From an uncultured Oscillospiraceae bacterium (GTDB taxonomy: Bacteria > Bacillota > Clostridia > Oscillospirales > Oscillospiraceae): DNA of 24,340 nt. Both the position numbers and the translations under genes were made by a program. Shown here one piece after another: positions 7,146 to 14,611 of the stretch (position 1 is the stretch's first letter; the number at the start of each line of letters is the position of its first letter). The notes beneath the pieces were generated by a model that did no database searches, had not been told where the DNA came from, and worked only from the letters and a program-made list of their open reading frames with translations. The stretch spans positions 1 through 24,340 of the forward strand of contig CAQCFX010000026.1 of NCBI GenBank assembly GCA_948766235.1, read 5' to 3'.

Positions 7146-8423
7146 ATGATTGAACGAATCAAGAGCGCCCTGGCGCGCTGCGGCATTACCCTGTGGCGCA
7201 TTAACGAGACGGCGGAGGAGACCGCCGAGCTGTTCTTTGTGAAGCAGCAGCTGGACACCCGGCGCAGCAAGGATGTGCACAAGTACGAGGTCACCGTATT
7301 TCGGGACGTGGAGGGGGACAAGCCCGCACGGGGCTTTACCTCGGTGCAGCTCATCTCGTCCATGGACGAGACGCAGCTCGACGACGAGCTGCGAAAGGCG
7401 TACTACGCCGCCCAGTTCGCCGCCAACCCCTATTTTGAGATGCCCGACCCGGTGCAGGCCCCCTTGGCGGAGAAGACCGGGGAGCTGGCTGAGGCTCCCC
7501 TGGCCCAGAGCGCGGGGAGGATGGCGAAGGCCCTGTTTGCCCCCGACACCCACCAGGACGCCTTTGTCAACTCCGCCGAGGTGTTTGTCATTCGCAGCAC
7601 CGACCGCATCGTCTCCTCGGAGGGGACGGACGTGTCCTACACCGACGCCAAGGTGAAGGGCGAGTTTGTGGTGCAGTGCAAGGCCCCCGAGGACGTGGAG
7701 ATGTTCCACGAGTTTGAGTACGATGAGCTGAATGGGGAGGCTTTGTCCGCCAAGGTGGCCGAGGCCCTCACCTTCGTGCGGGACCGGGCCCGCGCCCAAA
7801 AGGCGCTCAAGAGCGGTAAGTACGACCTGGTGCTCAGCGGGGACGAGGTGGCCGAGGTGCTGAACTACTATGGACAGCGCTCCGCCGCCTCCCTGGTGTA
7901 CGCCAAGTACTCCACCTGGCAGCGGGGGGAGGACGTGCAGGGGGCGGCGGACGGCGAGCGGCTGGAGCTCAAGCTGGCCGCCACCGAGCCCTACAGCGCG
8001 GAGGGTATCCCCATGACCGACCTGTCCCTGCTGGAGAATGGGACGCTGAAGGCCTACCACGGCCCCAACCGCTTCTGCCGGTATCTGGGGGTGAAGCCCA
8101 CGGGGTACTATGAGAAGCTGGTCTGCGGCAACGGCACGATTCCCTTTGAAGGGCTGAAAAGGGCCCCGTGCCTGTGGGCGGTGGCCTTCTCCGACTTCCA
8201 GATGGACGCCATGAGCGGCCACTTCGGCGGCGAAATCCGCCTGGCCTACCTCATTGACGAAAACGGCGGGGTGACGCCCGTCACCGGCGGGTCGGTCAAC
8301 GGCAGCATTCTGGAGGCCCAGAAGAATCTGGCCTTCTCCCAGGAGCGTTACCTCACCGCCCAATACGACGGGCCCTACGCCGTGCGGCTGAAGGACGTGT
8401 CCATCGCCGGGGCGGGGGAGTGA
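7146..8423 (+). CDS. TldE/PmbA-type partner subunit (no zinc motif)
   Basis: The 425-residue protein belongs to the TldD/PmbA superfamily by its overall pattern, including a C-terminal region of Y-E-K-L-V-C-G-N-G type with D-F-Q-M-D and F-G-G-E-I-R-L-A-Y elements. It lacks the HExxxH of its neighbour, as expected for the non-catalytic TldE/PmbA subunit. GAGGAGG precedes the ATG by 7 nt, and the gene starts 12 nt after tldD stops, so the pair is co-translated. The two proteins would assemble as the usual heterodimer in the cytosol. The sequence is quite divergent from enterobacterial PmbA, so I leave the gene symbol empty. Confidence 0.85.
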   Translation: MIERIKSALARCGITLWRINETAEETAELFFVKQQLDTRRSKDVHKYEVTVFRDVEGDKPARGFTSVQLISSMDETQLDDELRKAYYAAQFAANPYFEMPDPVQAPLAEKTGELAEAPLAQSAGRMAKALFAPDTHQDAFVNSAEVFVIRSTDRIVSSEGTDVSYTDAKVKGEFVVQCKAPEDVEMFHEFEYDELNGEALSAKVAEALTFVRDRARAQKALKSGKYDLVLSGDEVAEVLNYYGQRSAASLVYAKYSTWQRGEDVQGAADGERLELKLAATEPYSAEGIPMTDLSLLENGTLKAYHGPNRFCRYLGVKPTGYYEKLVCGNGTIPFEGLKRAPCLWAVAFSDFQMDAMSGHFGGEIRLAYLIDENGGVTPVTGGSVNGSILEAQKNLAFSQERYLTAQYDGPYAVRLKDVSIAGAGE

Positions 8424-8449
8424 GCCGTCCGCGCCCAATTTGATATGAA

Positions 8450-8494
8450 CAGGGGGAGCCCCGGGGCAGGCCGGAGGCTCCCCCTGATTTTTTT
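8450..8494 (+). terminator. Strong intrinsic terminator after the TldD/TldE pair
   Basis: An 11-bp perfect stem (8450-8460 with 8476-8486) with a 15-nt loop is followed by A and seven T residues. It separates the peptidase operon from the downstream sigma gene. Confidence 0.92.
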
Positions 8495-8522
8495 CCGGGG
8501 AGGGCAGAAAATTTGCCAGGCC

Positions 8523-8536
8523 CCGGCATATGCCGG
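8523..8536. promoter_or_regulatory. 14-bp palindrome upstream of the second sigma gene
   Basis: CCGGCATATGCCGG is a perfect palindrome in the 80-bp gap between the terminator and the sigma start codon. No good -35/-10 pair is visible in this gap, so it may be an operator for a promoter I cannot identify. Its first ten bases recur in the ABC-F promoter dyad at 17580-17589. Confidence 0.35.
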
Positions 8537-8574
8537 TTCAAACTGCGTCTTAAAGAGTGAAAGGAGGCGAGCGC

Positions 8575-9132
8575 ATGGAAGACGCTGCCATTGTGGCGCT
8601 GTACTGGAGCCGGGACGAGGCGGCCATCGCCGAGACCCAGCGGAAATACGGCGCGTACTGCCGGAGCATCGCCCAGAACATCCTGGGCAGCCGGGAGGAC
8701 GCGGAGGAGTGCGTCAGCGATACCTGGCACCGGGCCTGGAATGCCATCCCGCCCCAGCGTCCGGCCAGCCTGTCCGCCTTTTTGGGGCGCATTGTGCGCA
8801 ACCTGTCCCTCAGCCGCTGGCGGCGGGAGCACGCCCAGAAGCGGTACGCCGGACTGGACGCCATGCTGTCCGAGCTGGAGGACTGCCTGCCCGCCCCAGG
8901 AGGGGTGGAGGACGCGGTGGAGGGTCGGGCGCTCACCGCCTGCATCGAGAAGTGGCTGGAGGGACTGGAGCAGGAGGACCGGGCGGTGTTTCTCCGGCGG
9001 TACTGGTACGGTCAGGAGGTGCGCTCGCTGGCCAAAGAGTGGGGCGTGGGCCCCAATCAAATGGCCAAGCGGCTCCAGCGGCTTCGGAAGGACCTGAAAG
9101 TGAGTTTGGAACAGGAGGGGATGACGGTATGA
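8575..9132 (+). CDS. RNA polymerase sigma factor (sigma-70 family, ECF-like)
   Basis: From the ATG at 8575 the protein has 185 residues. Region 2 is visible as Y-C-R-S-I-A-Q-N-I-L-G-S-R-E-D-A-E-E-C-V-S-D-T-W, followed by the AFLGRIVRNLSLSRWRR helix. Region 4 near the C-terminus is E-Q-E-D-R-A-V-F-L-R-R-Y-W-Y-G-Q, with a helix-turn-helix ending N-Q-M-A-K-R-L-Q-R-L-R-K-D-L. AAAGGAGG lies 7 nt upstream of this ATG; the in-frame GTG at 8557 overlaps that region and is not used here. It overlaps the next gene by 4 nt (ATGA). The next gene encodes a single-pass membrane protein, the usual arrangement for a sigma factor with a membrane-bound regulator. The subfamily differs clearly from the sigma factor at 1319-1819. 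Confidence 0.88.
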   Translation: MEDAAIVALYWSRDEAAIAETQRKYGAYCRSIAQNILGSREDAEECVSDTWHRAWNAIPPQRPASLSAFLGRIVRNLSLSRWRREHAQKRYAGLDAMLSELEDCLPAPGGVEDAVEGRALTACIEKWLEGLEQEDRAVFLRRYWYGQEVRSLAKEWGVGPNQMAKRLQRLRKDLKVSLEQEGMTV

Positions 9133-10724
9133 CATGGGAAATGCTTTACGACGCGATTACCGGAGTAAAGGACGAGCTGGTGGACGAGGCCGCCCGGACC
9201 CGGCCCGCCCATAGACGGGTGAGCTGGCTGAAATTGGGCGCGGCTGCCGCAGCCCTGGCCATGGTGGTGGGCCTGGGGGCCGGGGCGCTGGGGGGAAGAA
9301 CCGGGCCGTCTGTCGGCTTCGGCCCGGGGGACCCTGGGGACCCCGGAGACCCCATCGGCGACAATATGCAGCCCCCCGGCAGCATGGAGGGCGGGCCGGG
9401 CCACCAGGCGGGCAGCGTGTTCTCCGCCTACGCCGGGCCGGTATTCCCCCTGGTTGTTCCCAGCGGGGGAGAGGAGCTGACGGCCCAGCGGGCGCTGACC
9501 TACGACTTTGCCCCCTGGGGGAAGGAGGAGGAGTGGGGGCGGTCCACCCGCCTGGAGGTGACGGACGCCTACACCCTATCTAACCCCACAGGGGAGGACA
9601 AGACCGTCACCCTGTTCTACCCCTTTGTCAGCTCGCTGCACGACCTGGAGCACGACACCCCCGCGCTGCGCGTGGATGGGGAGCGGGCGCAGACCGCCCT
9701 GCACGCCGGGGGGTACTGCGGCGGCTTCCAGGGGGTGTATGGCGGGGGGGACGCGGGACCGCTGCTGAACCTGGACACCCTCCACAGCTGGGAGGGCTAC
9801 CGGGAGCTGCTGGCGGACGGGCGCTACCTGGAGGACGCGGTGGGAAACCGGCAGGATTTGAGCGATGTGCCGGTGACGGTGTACGAGTTCACCGGCTACT
9901 GGGGGCCCGAGCCGAACTCCCAGGCGGGGATTCCCAACCCCACCATCCGGGCGGAGTTCGACCTGGACTATGAGAAAACCACTGTGCTGTCCTACGGCTT
10001 TCACGGGGCCAGCATCGACCCGGACGCCGGCCACATGATGCAGAGCTTTTCCATTCCCCGGTCCTTTGACCCGGAAAACGGCGACCCCTTCTACCTGATT
10101 GTGCTGGGGGAGGACATCGCCAACCTTACCACCCAGGGCTACGCCACCGGCGGGGCGGACACCACCCAGACCGTGGAGGCCGGGGTGGAAGTGGAGCGGT
10201 ATGTGACCGACCTGGACAGCGCGCTGCGCGTGGCGGCGGAGCTGATGTACGAGGGCTGGTACTGGGAGAATGAGCGGCCCGATTTCGAGCTCTATTTCCG
10301 CTTGATGAAAAAGGACCTGACGGCCTATGGCCTGATTTCAGACGCGCCCATCGCCCGGTATGACACCGGCTGGCTGATGGAGATGGACTTTCAGGTGGTG
10401 GACCGGGTGTTTTACCTGGAGGCCGATGTCACCATCCCCGCCGGGGGCAGCGTGACGGTGGCGGCGGATTTTCTCAAGCAGGCCAGCTACGACCACTACT
10501 GCGGCCAAACGGAGAATCAGGGCGTTTACGGCTATGACCTGGTGACCAGGCTGGGGAGCGGCCTGCGCTTCACGGAGCAGACGGTGACGGCGGTAAACAC
10601 CCAGTACGTGCGCATGGTGCGCCAGAACTACGGCTTTGACTGGGACAACGGGGTGGACACGGTGACCCTGGACCCGGCGGAGGAGCACTACTATTTGGAA
10701 GTGAGCCGGGCAGAGGAAAACTGA
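9129..10724 (+). CDS. Single-pass membrane protein, probable regulator (anti-sigma) of the upstream sigma factor
   Basis: The ATG at 9129 overlaps the sigma stop (ATGA), giving 531 residues. A longer in-frame ORF from 8445 merely reads through the sigma gene in another frame. The N-terminal ~32 residues are cytoplasmic and include T-W-E-M-L-Y-D-A-I-T-G-V-K-D-E-L. One membrane helix spans about 33-55. A Gly/Pro/Asp-rich linker with G-D-P repeats follows at about 57-78, then a ~450-residue extracytoplasmic domain rich in Tyr, Asp and Gly that I do not recognise. Topology and translational coupling suggest that the short N-terminus binds the sigma factor and the outer domain senses the envelope or an external ligand. 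No enzymatic motif is evident. A bidirectional terminator follows. Confidence 0.7.
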   Translation: MTWEMLYDAITGVKDELVDEAARTRPAHRRVSWLKLGAAAAALAMVVGLGAGALGGRTGPSVGFGPGDPGDPGDPIGDNMQPPGSMEGGPGHQAGSVFSAYAGPVFPLVVPSGGEELTAQRALTYDFAPWGKEEEWGRSTRLEVTDAYTLSNPTGEDKTVTLFYPFVSSLHDLEHDTPALRVDGERAQTALHAGGYCGGFQGVYGGGDAGPLLNLDTLHSWEGYRELLADGRYLEDAVGNRQDLSDVPVTVYEFTGYWGPEPNSQAGIPNPTIRAEFDLDYEKTTVLSYGFHGASIDPDAGHMMQSFSIPRSFDPENGDPFYLIVLGEDIANLTTQGYATGGADTTQTVEAGVEVERYVTDLDSALRVAAELMYEGWYWENERPDFELYFRLMKKDLTAYGLISDAPIARYDTGWLMEMDFQVVDRVFYLEADVTIPAGGSVTVAADFLKQASYDHYCGQTENQGVYGYDLVTRLGSGLRFTEQTVTAVNTQYVRMVRQNYGFDWDNGVDTVTLDPAEEHYYLEVSRAEEN

Positions 10725-10736
10725 ACGGCGCGAAAA

Positions 10737-10777
10737 AAGCGCCCGGACCGAAGATGGTCCGGGCGCTTGTGTTTTTT
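10737..10777. terminator. Bidirectional terminator between converging operons
   Basis: A perfect 13-bp stem (10737-10749 with 10756-10768, 6-nt loop) is followed by GTG and six T on the plus strand and preceded by a run of A (10733-10738), which gives a T-run on the minus strand. It lies between the plus-strand anti-sigma-like gene and the minus-strand pilT, so it can end both transcripts. Confidence 0.92.
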
Positions 10778-10781
10778 GGGC

Positions 10782-11840
10782 TCAGCCCAGCCGGCGCTGG
10801 AGCTGCTCGGGGTGGGCGGAGAAGGACAGGGCGGTATCCTTGCTGATTTTGCCCGCTTGATAGAGAGAGAAAATGGACTGGTCCATGGTAATCATGCCCT
10901 CCCCGCCGCCAGCGGCGATGGCGTTGTCAATCTGATGGCTCTTGCTGTCCCGAATCAGGCTGCGGATGCCGCTGTTCACGTGCATTACCTCAAAGGCGGG
11001 CACCAGGCTGCCGCTGACGCTGGGCAGCAGCTGCTGGGACACCACGGTATGCAGCACCATGCTCAGCTGAATGCGCACCTGGGCCTGCTGGTCGCTGGGG
11101 AAGGAGTCCACAATGCGGTCGATGGTGTTCACCGCGCCCTGGGTGTGCAGGGTGGCGATGAGCAGGTGGCCGGTTTCCGCTGCGGTCATGGCGGTTCGGA
11201 TGGTCTCGTGGTCGCGCATCTCGCCCAGCAGAATCACGTCGGGGGCCTGACGCAGACAGGCGCGCAGGGCGGAGAGGTAGTCCTCAGTGTCGATGGCAAT
11301 CTCCCGCTGGCTGACGATGCTGCTGTGGTTGCGGTGGAGGTACTCGATGGGGTTCTCCATGGTGATGATGTGGCACTCCCGGGTCTGATTGATTTGGTCG
11401 ATGATGCACGCCTGGGTGGTGGACTTGCCGCTGCCCGCCGTGCCGGTGACCAGAATCATGCCGTGCTTTACCTTGGAGAGCTTGATGACCTCCTCAGGGA
11501 TGCCCAGGCCCTTCCAGTCGGGAATGCCGAAGGCCACCACCCGAATCACCGCCGCCATGGAGCCGCGCTGGCGGTAGGTGTTGGCCCGGAACCGGGCCAG
11601 GCCGGCCAGGGAGAAAGAGAAGTCGTCGTCCCCGCGCTGCAAAAAAGCGTCCATTTTGCGCCCGGCTTTTTCGTACAGGTCGGTGATCAGCCGCTCGCAG
11701 TCGTCGGGCATGACCCGATCCGCGCTGATGTGGCACAGGCGGTTGTCCAGCTTTTCGCACACGGGGCTGCCCGCGATGATGAACAGGTCGGACGCGTTGT
11801 CCTGCACCACGCGGGATAAGTATTCCAGCAATTCTGCCAT
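10782..11840 (-). CDS. pilT: PilT-family type IV pilus retraction ATPase
   Basis: The 352-residue protein has the full set of secretion-ATPase motifs: Walker A GTAGSGKS at 133-140, an Asp-box-like I-T-M-E-N-P-I-E-Y near 159-167, Walker B with the PilT-typical D-V-I-L-L-G-E-M-R-D at 201-210, and the His box L-I-A-T-L-H-T-Q-G-A with D-R-I-V-D-S-F-P. The C-terminal G-I-R-S-L-I-R-D segment corresponds to the PilT AIRNLIRE signature. Length fits PilT (about 345-370) rather than PilB/GspE (over 500). It is the last gene of the minus-strand pilus-like operon, 13 nt after the preceding stop with AAGGAGG before its ATG. PilT normally powers pilus retraction by disassembling pilin at the membrane base. 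No PilB extension ATPase is in the window. Confidence 0.92.
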   Translation of the reverse strand: MAELLEYLSRVVQDNASDLFIIAGSPVCEKLDNRLCHISADRVMPDDCERLITDLYEKAGRKMDAFLQRGDDDFSFSLAGLARFRANTYRQRGSMAAVIRVVAFGIPDWKGLGIPEEVIKLSKVKHGMILVTGTAGSGKSTTQACIIDQINQTRECHIITMENPIEYLHRNHSSIVSQREIAIDTEDYLSALRACLRQAPDVILLGEMRDHETIRTAMTAAETGHLLIATLHTQGAVNTIDRIVDSFPSDQQAQVRIQLSMVLHTVVSQQLLPSVSGSLVPAFEVMHVNSGIRSLIRDSKSHQIDNAIAAGGGEGMITMDQSIFSLYQAGKISKDTALSFSAHPEQLQRRLG

Positions 11841-11853
11841 GTAAGGCTCCTCC

Positions 11854-12318
11854 TTAAAACGTCGTGCCGTCCCCGTCCCAGATTTCCACGGTGTCGTTGG
11901 CCGACCACTCCCCGATGGGACCGGTCTGCCAGCGCAGGATGGTATAGCTGCCGTCCCCGTTGAAGCGGACCTCCACCTGGAGCTCCTGGGTGTCCGAGAT
12001 GGGGCAGGCGTAGGAGTGGGTGGTTTCGCTGTGGTCGCCGTAGTCGCTGATAGCGGTGCTCATGGAAAAGTCCTCGGGGAGGCCTTCCGGCTTCTCCCCG
12101 CCGGTGCGCAGCCAGGCCAGCACGGCCTGGGCCTGACAGTCGGCGGCGTAGTAGTCGGCCACCGCCTGGGCGGAGGCCTCGCTGAGGCGCTGGCTGGCCC
12201 GGACGGTGGACAGGCTCAAAAGGGCGAACACCGTCAGGCACAGCACGGCGAACACCACCAGCAGGGAAGCGCCCCCCACCGGGGGCGGGGACACCTGGGA
12301 CTGCTTGCGGTTATCCAC
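11854..12318 (-). CDS. Small membrane-anchored protein of the pilus-like operon (minor pilin/PilX-like candidate)
   Basis: The 154-residue protein begins with a GTG at 12318 (GGAGG 9 nt upstream) and overlaps the previous gene by 8 nt. A Pro/Gly stretch P-P-P-V-G-G near residues 11-16 is followed by a hydrophobic helix at about 17-38, then a soluble region with A-V-A-D-Y-Y-A-A-D-C. This resembles the layout of PilX- or GspK-like minor pilins, but I do not see a firm prepilin cleavage signature with Glu at +5. The position between the pilus genes and pilT supports a pilus or pseudopilus role. It lies at the outer face of the membrane or in the filament; the exact function is unknown. Confidence 0.6.
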   Translation of the reverse strand: MDNRKQSQVSPPPVGGASLLVVFAVLCLTVFALLSLSTVRASQRLSEASAQAVADYYAADCQAQAVLAWLRTGGEKPEGLPEDFSMSTAISDYGDHSETTHSYACPISDTQELQVEVRFNGDGSYTILRWQTGPIGEWSANDTVEIWDGDGTTF

Positions 12319-12754
12319 GGGGGGCCACCTCCTCCTGCCAGGCCACGTCCAGGGCGAAAACCACCGAATTGTCTTCAGTGGCGGTTATTTCCACCCTGGC
12401 CTTGCCCAGGCCAGCGGTGTCGGCATCCACCGGCTGTGCTTTCAGACAGTAGGCGTATTCCCGGTTATCACACAGCGTCCAATCCGCGTTGTAGTGGATT
12501 TCCAGGGGGGAATCCGTCCCACCGTAGGGGTAAGGGACATCCAGCAGCGCCGCAGCCGCGGCCATGTCCCCAGCGGAGGCGCGTACGACCTCCGCCGCGT
12601 TCTGACACAGCACCACGGCGTGGTCCCTGGCCTCGCTGCGGCGGGAAGACGCGTCCGAGCGCACAAAGGCCTGGACGCACAGCGCCGCGGCCAGGGCGAA
12701 GACCACCAGCATCACCATCTGCTCCATGAGCAGCAGGGGGGCCTTGCTTTTCAT
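12311..12754 (-). CDS. Small single-helix protein of the pilus-like operon
   Basis: From the ATG at 12754 the protein has 147 residues. It overlaps the preceding gene with ATGA (12751-12754) and the following gene by 8 nt. After a short basic N-terminus (M-K-S-K-A-P) there is a hydrophobic helix at about 7-30, then a helical stretch with S-S-R-R-S-E-A-R-D-H-A-V-V-L-C-Q-N-A-A-E-V-V. A beta-rich end follows, with A-R-V-E-I-T-A and V-V-F-A-L-D-V-A-W. This helix-plus-globular-head pattern is pilin-like. I do not recognise the family. A longer ORF in this frame extends upstream through the neighbouring gene and is not supported. Confidence 0.6.
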   Translation of the reverse strand: MKSKAPLLLMEQMVMLVVFALAAALCVQAFVRSDASSRRSEARDHAVVLCQNAAEVVRASAGDMAAAAALLDVPYPYGGTDSPLEIHYNADWTLCDNREYAYCLKAQPVDADTAGLGKARVEITATEDNSVVFALDVAWQEEVAPRG

Positions 12755-13236
12755 GGCAGGTCCCCCTCTCCGCAGCGGGGAGAGAGCACCAGCTGCGTGG
12801 GATTCCCCTGGGCGGGGGTGACGGAAATGCGCAGCAGGCCGTCCTCCTGCTGCGCGGTGAGCGCCTGGGCGGCCATGATGCGCTCCCCGTCCTGGGGGGA
12901 CAGGGTGAGGTCGGCGGCGGAGAACAGCTCCATCAGCCAGCCGCCGCTGACATAGACCCGGGTGACATAGGTCCGGCCGTCGATGTCCTGGCGGAAGGTG
13001 AGGGCGTCGCCGTCGCCAAAGGGCTCTACGCCGATGGCCCCGTACTGGTCGGCCTGACGCACCCGGGTGGCCAGGTACTGGGCACAGGTGCGGCTGTCCG
13101 AGGCCAGCCGGTCCCGCAGGGTCAGCGCCTGGTAGCTGCTGGCGCCGGTGAGCAGCACGATGAGCAGGCACACCGCGAACACCCCGAACAACAGCAGGGC
13201 CATCAGGCCCTCCAGATGATCACTTCGTTTCTTCAT
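12751..13236 (-). CDS. DUF4860-like membrane-anchored protein
   Basis: The 161-residue protein begins M-K-K-R-S-D-H-L-E-G-L-M-A-L-L-L-F-G-V-F and has one membrane helix at about 10-31. A head with T-C-A-Q-Y-L-A-T-R-V-R-Q-A-D follows, and the rest is beta-strand-rich. I recall this pattern from DUF4860 proteins in clostridial pilus-type operons, but the family name is from memory. The ribosome site is weak (GAGAGAAG), and the gene starts 24 nt after the previous stop. It is a likely minor pilin or pilus assembly component because it shares the operon with pilC and pilT. Confidence 0.65.
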   Translation of the reverse strand: MKKRSDHLEGLMALLLFGVFAVCLLIVLLTGASSYQALTLRDRLASDSRTCAQYLATRVRQADQYGAIGVEPFGDGDALTFRQDIDGRTYVTRVYVSGGWLMELFSAADLTLSPQDGERIMAAQALTAQQEDGLLRISVTPAQGNPTQLVLSPRCGEGDLP

Positions 13237-13260
13237 GCTTCTTCTCTCGCTTGGTCCGCG

Positions 13261-13569
13261 CTACTCAAGGGGCAGCACGGTGATGTCCGGCATCAGGTTC
13301 TGGGCCGTGGCGCTGTAGTGGACAAGATAATTCTCCTCGTCGATTTGAAGGCCGTAGCGCTCCTGAAGATAGCTTAGGTCGGGGGGATAGACCCCCTCCG
13401 CGGCGTAGCAGGCCGCGCAGCTGCGCCGCACCGCCTGCTCCAGCTGGTTGAGCCGCTCGGCGCTGTGGCCGTCGTTGAGGCTGTCCACCGCCGTGGCGAA
13501 AAACACCAGCGCCGCCACCGCGCCCAGAGGGAGCAGAAGCCCCCGCAGAAATTGAAAAATACCCTTCAT
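13261..13569 (-). CDS. Small membrane-anchored pseudopilin-like protein
   Basis: From the ATG at 13569 the protein has 102 residues; a TTG at 13581 would add four and overlap pilC. An N-terminal helix at about 8-28 is followed by a helical region with L-E-Q-A-V-R-R-S-C-A-A-C-Y-A-A-E-G, then Y-P-P-D-L-S-Y-L. The pattern 'A-C-Y-x-x-E-G-x-Y-P-P-x-L' after a long helix is also seen in pseudopilins of the GspG type. It ends with a short beta-rich tail containing N-L-M-P-D-I-T-V. The gene starts 4 nt after the pilC stop. The function is inferred from context: a minor structural subunit of the pilus-like machine. Confidence 0.6.
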   Translation of the reverse strand: MKGIFQFLRGLLLPLGAVAALVFFATAVDSLNDGHSAERLNQLEQAVRRSCAACYAAEGVYPPDLSYLQERYGLQIDEENYLVHYSATAQNLMPDITVLPLE

Positions 13570-13573
13570 GCGC

Positions 13574-14608
13574 TCACCCAATGGCGCTCATGATGTGCAT
13601 CAGCGGCAGCATCACGGACAGCAGAATCAGACCCACCAGCACCGAGCACACCAGCACCAGCGCGGGCTCCACCCGGCTGACCAGTTCCTCGATGGCGGCG
13701 TCGCTGTCGTCGGCCAGGTCCCGGGCGATTTTCTCCATGGCCATGTCCGCCGAGCCGCTGCGCTGCCCCAGCTCCAGCAGGCGGCAGGCGCTGGCGGGCA
13801 GCAGGGCGCTGGCGTGCATGGCCTGGGCCAGAGAGACGCCCTGGTCCAGCTGCTCGCAGCAGCTCCGGCACCGCGCCTGGGCGGCGGGATTGTCGGAGAG
13901 CAGGGAGGCGGACAGCTCCAGCGCCTTTTCCAGAGGCAGGCCGCTGGCCATGCCCATGGAAAGGGCCTGGGTCAGCCGGGCGTTGTTAATGCGCCGGGAG
14001 ACGCCCCGGTCCCCCTGACGGCGCCGCCAGAGGCCCAGCAGCCTGTCCCGGAAGCCGTCCACCGCGGCAAAGGCGGCGCACAGCGCCACAACCGCCGCCA
14101 GCAGCACCCACAGCACCGGCATGGCGGAATCCAGCCAGCGCCCCAGGGCCAGCAGCCCGCCGGCCACGCCGGTGAGCCTGCTGCCCAGAGAGATGTACAC
14201 ATCGTTAAAGATGGGGAGAACCTTCACCAGCAGCACGCCGATGACCAGCAGCATCAGCACCAGCATCACCGCCGGATACAGCAGGGCGCTGCGCACCTGC
14301 CGGTCCAGCCGGGCGCGCTGCTCGTAGTACTGGGACAGGGCGGACAGGGCCTCCTCGGTGCGGCCGGTGCTCTCGCCCACCTCAATCAAGCCGCACAGGT
14401 AGGCGGGAAAGCGCCCGCTTTCCCGCAGACAGGCGGACAGCGGTGCGCCGCCGTCCGCCTGCTGGGACATACCGGCCAGCAGGTCCTTGTATGCGTCCTC
14501 CTGCTCCAGCAGGGCCAGCGCGTCACCCACGCCGACGCCCGCGTGGAGCAGCAGGTACAGCTCCATGGTCAGGCCGGATAACTCCGTATTGGTAACTGTT
14601 TTCTTCAT
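13574..14608 (-). CDS. pilC: Type II secretion/type IV pilus inner-membrane platform protein (PilC/GspF family)
   Basis: The 344-residue protein has the duplicated GspF-like fold. Each half has a helical cytoplasmic bundle with the signature E-V-G-E-S-T-G-R-T-E-E-A-L in the first copy and E-L-G-Q-R-S-G-S-A-D-M-A-M in the second. Each bundle is followed by membrane helices (about 160-185, 205-225 and 315-340). It forms the platform on which the cytoplasmic ATPases act. It lies 3 nt after the transglutaminase gene. The length is at the short end for PilC, and it lacks the longer N-terminal extension of some family members. Confidence 0.88.
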   Translation of the reverse strand: MKKTVTNTELSGLTMELYLLLHAGVGVGDALALLEQEDAYKDLLAGMSQQADGGAPLSACLRESGRFPAYLCGLIEVGESTGRTEEALSALSQYYEQRARLDRQVRSALLYPAVMLVLMLLVIGVLLVKVLPIFNDVYISLGSRLTGVAGGLLALGRWLDSAMPVLWVLLAAVVALCAAFAAVDGFRDRLLGLWRRRQGDRGVSRRINNARLTQALSMGMASGLPLEKALELSASLLSDNPAAQARCRSCCEQLDQGVSLAQAMHASALLPASACRLLELGQRSGSADMAMEKIARDLADDSDAAIEELVSRVEPALVLVCSVLVGLILLSVMLPLMHIMSAIG

Positions 14609-14611
14609 GGC

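Noticed and set aside
7125..8438. 437-codon minus-strand ORF opposite the TldE gene, and similar long antisense ORFs at 5727-7070, 10767-11819, 13568-14581, 15884-17566, 17587-19002, 19514-20761, 20758-21864 and 22790-23770
   Set aside because: All overlap genes with clear family motifs on the other strand and show no motifs or ribosome sites of their own.
8541..8552. CGTC-containing sequence as an ECF-type -10 before the second sigma gene
   Set aside because: No AAC-type -35 element is found at the required distance upstream, so the promoter could not be supported.
8445..9128. In-frame upstream extension of the anti-sigma-like gene (759 codons from 8445)
   Set aside because: The extension runs through the sigma gene in a different frame, while the ATG at 9129 overlaps the sigma stop as ATGA and starts a sensible membrane protein.
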